From Plecoglossus altivelis (taxonomy: Eukaryota; Chordata; Actinopteri; Osmeriformes; Plecoglossidae), in NCBI GenBank assembly GCA_036571765.1, contig BROE01000009.1, positions 8,557,795-8,621,794 on the forward strand: a stretch of 64,000 nucleotides of DNA, given 5' to 3'. The translations under genes and the position numbers were made by a program. A model generated the notes under the pieces. It saw only the letters and a program-made list of their open reading frames with translations, searched no databases and was not told the DNA's origin. Below are positions 25,175 to 35,400 of the stretch, in pieces (the first letter of the stretch is position 1; every line of letters starts with the position of its first letter).

Positions 25175-28100
25175 AAATATCTATATATATCTATACATAT
25201 ATATAGATATATCTATATATATCTATATATATTTATATAGGTGTGCTCACCAATGTTCTCTCTCATATATTTATTATTTGCCACCTCTAAATATCCCTCA
25301 ATGTTTAGACTACATATACAACATTGGTGTCAAAATGTTCTTGGTCTCCATTGCGTTGGTTCAGGATTGGGATATACAATCCGTTGCCCAGTTTAGGACT
25401 TTATAACGTTAATGTCGATTCCCGGTCGGGCCAAATGACGGGTGGCCAAACGACACGTCACCCTACGTGCGTCTGGGATTGTCCCTGTCCCCCTGCTAAG
25501 TGTCATGTACTGTCCCCAGATCCGTCTGAACCGTCTCCTGACCATGGACCCAGAGCTGCTGGAGCAGCAGGACGCTGACCTGAGCCCCGAGCTGCAGGAT
25601 GCCCAGCTGGGCCCCGACGACCCCGCCGCCGCCCAGAAGGCCAAGCAGTACTACCGCTTCTGGCTGCTGCCCTACCTCTGGGTGGGCCTGCACTTCGACA
25701 GGCTTACGCTGCTGGCGCTGTTCGACAGGTGAGGTCCGGGGTGGACGGACTAGACAAGAGGAGGTGAGCCGTAAGAGACCAGGGAACGGTAGACCGAGGA
25801 GACAGGTCACAGGTGATAGACAGACAGGTCACAGAGAGACAGTGAGAGGGGGAATTAGATAGGTAGAAGATGCTCTACCTCTTCCAAAAACTATAGCTGA
25901 TATTCTCTCTTGTGCGAATGTTCTCTCTTTCTGCGACAGGAACCGCGAGGTTGTGGAGAACGTGCTGGCAGTGCTGCTGGCCATCCTGGTTGCCTTCCTG
26001 GGTTCAGTTCTGCTGGTCCACGGCTTCTTCACCGACATCTGGGTCTTTCAGTTCTGCCTCGTCATTGCCAGCTGCCAGTACTCTCTGCTGAAGGTGATGA
26101 ATCATCAGCAGTCGGTCGTCCTCTGGGTTTCCACTCCGAATGAACCCTGAAGGACAAACAGGATGATGAGACGTGATTAAACCAAACACAGACTCAATGC
26201 GGCGTGTTTGTTTATCCTGTGTTTATGGTTGCTGGCTGTTCATTTGCTTTTTTTCCTGCTCTTTCCTCAGAGCGTTCAGCCAGACTCCTCCTCACCTCGA
26301 CATGTGAGTGTCCTCCACCCCTGGGTTGTCAGACACTGTGTGGGAGGCGGTAGTCCTTTCCCCTCTCCTCTCCTTCCTCCTCCTTTTCCCCTCCTGCTCT
26401 TTCCTCGAACTGGATCTTTTATTAATGAAACTCCGACTCTGCTGCAGGCATTGACTTTAAATAGCTGACAATGGTTAGACTGCAGACCCCCTCTCTGTCC
26501 CTCTATCTCTCTGTCCCTCTATCTCTCTGTCCCTCTAACTATCTCTCTGTCCCTCTGTCTGTCTCTCTGTCCAACTCTATCTCTCTATCGCCTTTATTCT
26601 TCCTCTATCCCCAGTTCATGTCTCTGTCTCTCTCTTTGTCGCTCTCTCTGTCTCTCTCTTTGTCGCTCTCTCTGTCTCTCTCTCTTTGTTGCTCTCTCTG
26701 TCTCTCTCTTTGTTGCTCTCTCTGTCTCTCTCAGACAGTCCAGACAGTGTTTGGGAAAGGTTTGACGCGATTGATGTAATGTGATTGTTGGAGTATAAAC
26801 GGTCGCTCGCACACACACACACCTACCCTGAGGGCAAAACCGGCAGACAGCCTTACTCTCACTTCTTTGCTCTCTCCCCCCCTTTCCTATCCTCTCTCTC
26901 TCACTCTCACTCACACTCACACTCACACTCACACTCACACTCACACTCACACTCACACTCACACTCACTCACTCACTCACTCACACTCACTTACTCACTC
27001 ACACTCACTTACTCACTCACTGACTCGACAACTATCACTTCTAATGGGGCCCACCCCTGCTCTCTCCCACTCCTGTTTCTCAGGGCCACAACCGGATCAT
27101 AGCGTACAGCCGGCCTGTGTACTTCTGCCTGTGTTGTGGCCTCATCTGGGCTCTCCACTACGGCAGCGAGAGGACTAGCTCCTCCCGCTTCACCCTGTAC
27201 GGCGTGGCACTCACCAGCTCCCTGCTGCTGGCCTCTGCCCGCGACCTCGTCATAGGTGAGGTCACGGTCCGAAAACCTCAATACTAGTCCCAGGACTTCC
27301 TCAACGCCACCCCCAACGCTAACCTCATCTCCATCACCGCCACAACGCGTCCTCAATAGAAGCCTCAACATTGCACCTTGACCCCCCAAGCCCCACTTCC
27401 AGCTCCTTCGCTGACCCTAGTCTTGTCTCTGTCCACAGTGTTCACTCTCTGCTTTCCTGTGGTGTTCTTCGTTGGGCTGCTGCCACAGGTCAACACCTTC
27501 CTCATGTACCTGTTTGAGCAGCTGGACATCCACGTGTTCGGAGGAAACGGTGAGTCCTGTCAGCTGCCGTCTGTCTGACCTCTGGGAGAGCGGACCAGGA
27601 CGCGCTCACGCAGTTAAGACGTGCCTGAGTCGGCCAGGGGCAAAGTGCCGATCATCTCTGCACCAGCTGCCAGGCTGGAGAGCTGTGCCGTCTGCCTGTC
27701 TATCTGCCCTCTAGCCTGTCTGTCTGCCTTCTGTCCTGTCTTCTGTCCTGTCTATCTGCCTTCTAGCCCGTCTGTCTGCCTTCTATGCTGTCTTTCTATC
27801 CTGTCTGCCTACAGTCTGTTTAGCGTCTGTCTTGTCTTCTGTTTCTGTGTGTCTGCCATCTGTCTGTCTTCTATTTGTATATGTCTGCCATCTGTCTGTC
27901 TGCCTCCCCCTCTCCTGTCTCCTACTTCCTTCGGTCTGCATACCTGACTCTCTGCTGACCTGTCTGTCTGCTCCGCAGCCTCCACAAGTCTCCTATCAGC
28001 TCTCTACAGCGTGCTGCGCAGTGGCGTAACCGTGGCGCTGCTGTACGGCCTTTGCTACGGAGCCCTGAAGGTGACCTCCGACCTCCCACCTGACCAGACA

Positions 28101-29371
28101 CTTCACATTGTATTGATTTAGCAGGCGCCTTGATCCAAAGCGACATACATGCATGTGAGAAGTACAGCAGAAAAACAAGGGATAGACGTTTTAACAGTAT
28201 TTATGTTTTTCAACCAAGTGCATCCTGAGGTTTTGCTATTGTTTTCATTCGGCCGCCTCGTTAATCACTAGTTTGCTGTCATGTCGTGCTCCGCGAAGTT
28301 CTAATAATTGTGTGGGTTTCCATGTGACTGTCTGTGCTTGCGTGCATGGCGGTTTTTGTGTGTGTCTTCGTGCGTGCGTGCGTGCGTGCGTGTGTTCGTG
28401 CGTGCGTGCGTGCGTGCGTGTGTGTGTCGCCCTCTAGGAGACATGGGAGCCCCAGCACATCCCAGTGTTGTTCTCAGTGTTCTGCGGCCTCCTGGTGGCC
28501 GTCTCCTACCACCTGAGCCGCCAAAGCAGCGACCCCTCCGTCCTCATGTAAGCTTCTGCTCAATACTGGGCTGATAAGTAGGACTAGGAGCCCCTATTAG
28601 TGCCCTCCAAAACAAAAACGATTTAGATAGAACAGCTTTTGTTATAAAGTACAAGATGGGATGAAAAGCGGATGTAATATTGGATGTTCGGCACATTCTT
28701 TAGGAAAGCATTCTTGAATTTGAATTCGATATTCACAATATTTTATCATTTTACGTTGTCGTCAAAATTATTGCGATGTAGATGTAAACACAACAGCGCT
28801 GGTTAGGCTCCTCAAGAGCTGAATCACAGCTTGTTGGTGGAACGTCTCTACATAACGGAACATTCTAGATCAACAGTTGGTATTGTTCACTGTTGAAATG
28901 GAACAGAAAAATAATAACATCTGTCCCTGAACACTGTGATAGTTCTAGTATCATGGCCTGACCTCTCCTCACAGCTCCCTGGTGCAGTCCAAGATCCTCC
29001 CCAACCTGAAAGACAAGAACCCAGAAGACCCTCTGTCTGAGGTCCAGGACCCTCTGCCAGAGAAGCTGAAGGCCTCGCTGGTGAGTGAACCAACTGAGAG
29101 GAAGCCTCAGGTCCAGTCTCAAACTCTGATGCTGTGGTGGTGTTCCAAAGAAAGCCCCCTCCTAATATTCTCCTCCCTCCCCCCCAACAGAACGAGCGTC
29201 TCCAGTCAGACCTGATCGTGTGCGTGGTCATCGCCGTGCTCTACTTCGCCATCCATGTCAGCACGGTGTTCATAGCTCTCCAGGTATAGCAACACGGTCC
29301 ACTAGCAGACTACTGAGCGTGGAGTGGTTTCTCCCCTGTGGTTTCCTGGTGAACTGACTGGCCTCTCTTCT

Positions 29372-29405
<34 letters not shown>

Positions 29406-32400
29406 TCCCCCACCCAGCCTTTCCTGAGCTATGTCCTGTACGGCCTCCTGGGAGCTGTGGGCCTCCTCACTCACTACCTGCTCCCACAAGCCCGCAAGCA
29501 GCTGCCCTGGTACTGCTTCTCACACCCCCTACTCAAAACCAAGGAGTACTACCAGTTTGAGGTCAGGGGTAAGACTCCCAAGCACGCCACGCCGTTTCAG
29601 AAAATAGCATCTTAGAATGGAGTTCCATACTTCAGAATCCTGTGTACCTCCTTAACAGACCTGCAACAAAACCCTCACCCTCTCCCTCCAACCCCCATTC
29701 TCCCTCCCTCTCTCTCCCTCCCTCCCTCCCTCCCAGGTGCAGCCCATGTGATGTGGTTTGAGAAGCTGCAGGTGTGGCTGCTGTTCCTGGAGAAGAACGT
29801 CCTGTATCCGTTGGTCATCCTGAACGAGCTGAGCGGCAGTGCCCAGGAGCTGGCCAGCCCTCGCAAGCTGGACACCGAGTGAGTCACTGCTGCCCCCTGC
29901 TGCTCCCTGCTGCTCCCTGCTGCCCCCTGCTGCCCCCTGCTGCAAACTGGGTTGAAGCCACGATATACTGTTTAGCGTTTTATTTATTATGGTATTCAGA
30001 ACCGTTCAGTCTTATATTCAACACAAGCACAACATTTAACAAAATTTTCTTGCAAGTTCACTTGCTAATTCACAATCTCTTTTTGTTTATTAATATCTTG
30101 ATTTCTATTTTATACAATTCTGATTCAATTTTATGATTTCTTCTGCACCCTGCACAAACCCTTTGGAGACCTTATATGAACCTAATATGCACCTTATATG
30201 AACCCTTTGGAAACCTTATACGAACCTTTTATGCACCTTAGATGAACCTTGTATGAACCTTATATGAACCTTATATGCACCTTGTATGCACCTTGTATGC
30301 ACCTTATATGAACCTTATATGCACCTTGTATGAACCTTATATGCACCTTATATGAACCTGGTCTGGCACAAACCTTGTGTGCAGGGTGGGAGCTCTGATG
30401 ATCACTGTGGCAGGGCTGAAGCTGCTGCGCTCATCTTACAGCAGCCCCACCTACCAGTACGTGACCGTCCTCTTCACCGTCCTCTTCTTCACCTTCGACT
30501 ACCGCCACCTCTCCGAGACCCTGCTGCTCGACCTCTTCCTCATGTCGGTCGTCTTCAGCAAGGTCAGAGGCCGTCCGTTGTGTGTTAATCCTCTGCCGCG
30601 TCCTGAAAGGGAGGGGTTTAAATGCGATCCCCTCTCATTGGCCAAGCTGTTGCCAAGCTCACTGTTCACTGTGTGTTCACTGTACTGTCCTTTAACAAGT
30701 TCATGACTTGTCACAGGTTTTGTAGACATCTCAGGTCTTCGAGAGGTGAGAGGTCATAGAGAGGTCACATCTCATCCTCCTTCTTCATGTCTGTTTTCTC
30801 CACGGTTGTAAGAGTTACTGTAGGCTGTAGGAGTTAATATCGATGTCACAGAGGTCAGAGAGAGGTCACAGGTCACACAGAAAGCCCCAGTTGTCATGGT
30901 TCCTGTCTGTCTCCTCTGCAGCTGTGGGAGCTGTTCTACAAGCTGCGTTTTGTCTACACCTACATCGCTCCCTGGCAAATCACCTGGGGCTCCGCCTTCC
31001 ACGCCTTCGCCCAACCCTTCGCCGTGCCTCGTATCCTCGCCCCTCAGCGCTCGCCAAAATGCTCAGTGGCTTTTGTCACCAAAACAAAAAAAAATCAATG
31101 TGTTCTTACTGACGAACCTTGACTCAGCGTTCCGTCCCAGACTCTGCCATGCTGTTTGTTCAGGCCCTCGTTTCGGCCGTGTTCTCCACGCCTCTCAACC
31201 CCTTCCTGGGCAGCGCCATCTTCATCACCTCCTACGTCCGCCCCGTCAAGTTCTGGGAGAGAGACTACAAGTAACAATCTCTTGCCTCATCGCATGCGCC
31301 TCGTTCAGAGGCGGTGTGTCTGTCAGCGTTACTAACGCGTTCCGATGTGACTGTTTGCCGTTTCAGCACCAAAAGAGTCGACCACTCCAACACTCGCCTG
31401 GCATCCCAGCTGGATCGTAACCCAGGTGAGGCAAGATCACCCTTTTAATCATCTCAGACTCTTTCATTGCTTCATGTATTAAATCAAACTCCCACTTTCC
31501 AGACTCATGGCCCCCTTTTATGAAGCGTTATGAAGCTCTATGAAGCTATGAATCTACCTATCGCGTTTTTTTTCTTCCCAGGCTCTGACGACAACAACCT
31601 GAACTCCATTTTCTACGAGCACCTGACGCGCTCGCTGCAGCACAGCCTGAGCGGGGACCTGCTGCTTGGCCGCTGGGGAAATTACACCACCGGGGACTGT
31701 TTCATCCTGGCCTCCGACTACCTCAACGCCCTGGTGCACATCATCGAGACGGGCAACGGCCTGGTCACCTTCCAGCTCCGAGGCCTGGAGTTCAGGGGTG
31801 AGGAGGCGGGGGGAGGGGGGGCTGACTGCTTAATGAGGGACAACCTAACGGATAACTGGTTAGTGGCTGAGTGATCAGCCACTAACACACTTCATAATTC
31901 TCACGGCTCTTTCTGAGTTGAGGCGGTGCTGCTTCTCTCTGAGTCGAGGTGACGATGTATTTCTTGGCCGGGCCAGGTACATACTGCCAGCAGAGGGAGG
32001 TGGAGGCCATCACGGAGGGCGTGGAGGAGGACGAGGCGTGCTGCTGCTGCGAGCCCGGTCACATGCCCCACCTGCTGTCCTTCAATGCGGCGTTCGGCCA
32101 GCGCTGGCTGGCCTGGGAGGTCCTGGTCACCAAGTACGTCCTGGAAGGATACAGCATCACGGACAACAGCGCTGCCTCCATGCTGCAGGTGTTCGATTTG
32201 CGACGCATCCTCACCACCTACTACGTCAAGGTGAGTTGGAACTCTAGCGCCTGTCCACTCGAGACACACCACCTGTCCACTCCAGACACACCACCTGTCC
32301 ACTCCAGTCACACCACTGCGTCATCACCGCGCTAATCCTTTCTTGCACTCAGGGCATCATATACTACGTGCTGGCCTCATCCAAGCTGGAAGACTGGCTG

Positions 32401-35400
32401 GCCAACGAGAGCGTGAGGGAGGGCCTGCGAGGCTGCGGGGAGCGGAACTACGTGGACTTGGACCCCACCTTCAACCCCAACATCGACGAGGACTACGACC
32501 ACCGACTGGCCGGCATCTCCAGGGACAGCTTCTGTGCGGTGTACCTCGCCTGGATCCAGTACTGTAACTCAAGGAGAGCCAAGGTTGTATATCTGGGGTC
32601 GCCATACTTTTGATGTTATCAATCTGAGGTGGTTTATCACGTTAGTTTTGAGGATATTTGAGGGGGATCAAATGCTTTTTAAGATCTGGAGTTCTCTCAC
32701 TTACCTTCAACCTCTTCTTTCTCCCGTCTTGGGTCCTCCCCTTCTCGTGTCTCCAGCCGCTGGACAGTGAGAAGGACTCATCTCTGGTGCTGCTGTGCTT
32801 CGGTCTCTGTGTGCTGGGTAGGAGGGCCCTGGGAACCGCAGCCCACCACATGTCCAGGTACTCACGCGTGCACACACACGCCTGTGATACACACACGCTT
32901 GTGATACATACACACTCACCTGTCAGACAACAGATCCTCTCCTCTAAGGAAGGCACTGCATAAAAAATAGGTTGTGTTGTTTTGAAAGCTCATTATGTAA
33001 ACTGTTCTTTTCCTTCGTTTAGTATCCTGTTCTCTCCCTCTCTCCCCCCTCAGTAACTTGGAGTCCTTCCTGTACGGCCTGCATGCGCTCTTCAAGGGAG
33101 ACTTTCGCATCTCCTCAGTGAGGGATGAGTGGATCTTCGCGGATATGGAACTCCTAAGGAAGGTGGTGGTTCCTGGGATCCGCATGTCCCTCAAGCTGCA
33201 CCAGGTGAGCTCACTTCCGCCGCTGAAGAGATGAGCCACTTCTGAAGACTTGCAGTTTAGGAGAACCCACTTCTGTGCACCTGTCCTTGGTTTGAATCCC
33301 ACTTCTGTGCACCTGTCATTGGTTTGATTCCCACTTCTGTGCACCTGTCATTGGTTTGAATCCCACTTCTGTGCAACTGTGCTTGGTTTGAATCCCACCT
33401 CTGAATATATATCAAGCCTGATGTATGAATCCGTTCCTCCACCGAGCCTCCTTGTCTCCGTGTCTCCCCCTCCCGTCTCTCTCAGGATCACTTCACATCC
33501 CCAGACGAGTATGAGGAGCCGGCCGTGTTGTTCCAGGCCATCACGTCCCACCAGCAGAACCTGGTCATTGCCCACGAGGGCGACCCTGCGTGGCGCAGCG
33601 CCGTGCTGTCCAACTCGCCCTCGCTGCTGGCGCTGAGGCATGTCCTGGATGAGGGTACCAACGAGTACAAGATCATCATGCTCAACAGACGCTTCCTCAG
33701 CTTCAGGGTCATCAAGGTGCGCCTCCAAGAGGGGGAGGAGGGGGACATGATGAGGAGGTGGGACAGGGAGGAGGGGGACATGAGGAGGGGGACATGATGA
33801 GGAGGAGTAGGGATAGGGAGGAGGGGGACATGAGGATGAGGATGAGGAGAGACAGGGAGGCAGAGATGAACAGTCCACATTAAAAGAGAAGTCATCAAAC
33901 CTCAGTTATTAAAGAGTGAGGAAGCTGGGTGGAGAGAGTAAAAAAAGGCAGGGAGAGAAGTCTAGTTTTCCCATCTGTTAGCTCTGCACCCCAGTTGGGG
34001 TGCAAAGCTAACAGCAAGGTAATAGTTGGGGGGTAGCGTCAACAGCGAGGTAACGGTTTGCAAAAGACTGCAGAACTAACCACAGGGAAACTGTGATGAA
34101 AATTAAATAATAGTTTCTGAACTCTTCATTAAGCCGGTGGATCTCAAACTGTTTCAGTATGTTAACCTGCGTGCGTGTGTGTGTGTGTGTTGTTTAGGTA
34201 AATAAGGAGTGTGTGCGGGGGCTGTGGGCGGGCCAGCAGCAGGAGCTGGTGTTCCTGAGGAACAGGAACCCGGAGCGTGGAAGCATCCAGAATGCCAAGC
34301 AGGCGCTGCGGAACATGATCAACTCATCGTGCGACCAGCCCATTGGCTACCCCATCTACGTGTCCCCGCTTACCACCTCCTACTGCAACTCTCACCCCCA
34401 GCTGGGACATGTGCTGGGGGGGCCCATAAGTGGAGGAAACATCCGGAACTTCATCGTCAACACGTGGCACAGGTCTGGTTCTCACCTGATTCGTTTAGCA
34501 TCTTTGGCTCAACGGAATATGTTTACTCCACAGCAATTCCATTTGTCTATCAATGTGAATAGAATACATAAACATTATTTATTGCTTTAACAAAATTATT
34601 AATATTTATGGGAGACATTGTTTATTGATGTTTATGGGCTCAAATTTAAGTTTGGCTTTGCGAAGTTATTACTTATTGTAATGGAATTAAACAGCAGTTT
34701 ATTCATGTCCACAGAACGTTTGTTCATGTAGTTGTAGCGTAATAGTGGTTGTGCATGTTGATGTAGTTTACCAGTGGTTTCTTGCCCTGCCAGGCTGCGT
34801 AAGGGCTGCGGTGCAGGCTGTAACAGTGGGGGGAACATTGAGGACTCGGACGCAGGGGGCCTGTCATGCGCCAGCGGGAATGGGACAGGGGTTAGTGACT
34901 CCCAGCAGAGCTCCATGTCCCAAGGAGGGGTTTCAGGACCTGCCCCTCCCTTGGCCTACCAGCCACACTCCCTGGGTGAGAACTACACACAAACACACAC
35001 GCTCGAACGGACACTCACTCAACTACACATATGCTCCTTAACTCTTACACATGCTTGTATGAATGCACACATTACCTGGTTGATTCTGAGTAGCAGGTCT
35101 GTGTTCTACGTTCTAGCAGTATTAGCTGGGTGACGCTGAGTCTGTGTAAATGTTCCTCAGGCACCAGTCAGAGCTCGCAGTCAGTTCAGTCTGGCCTGGT
35201 TCGCCAGTCTCCAGCCCGCGCCTCCGTGGCCAGCCAATCATCCTCCTACCGCTACAGCAGCAGCCGCCACTCATCGCTCCGCACCTCTGCCACGGGCCTG
35301 GAGCCCTGCCGCCGCTCCTCCACCAGCCAGCTGTCCCTGCGCACGCTTCCCACCTCCCTGCAGCTGCGCCTGGGCCCCGGCCCCGACCCCGCCGGGCCCT

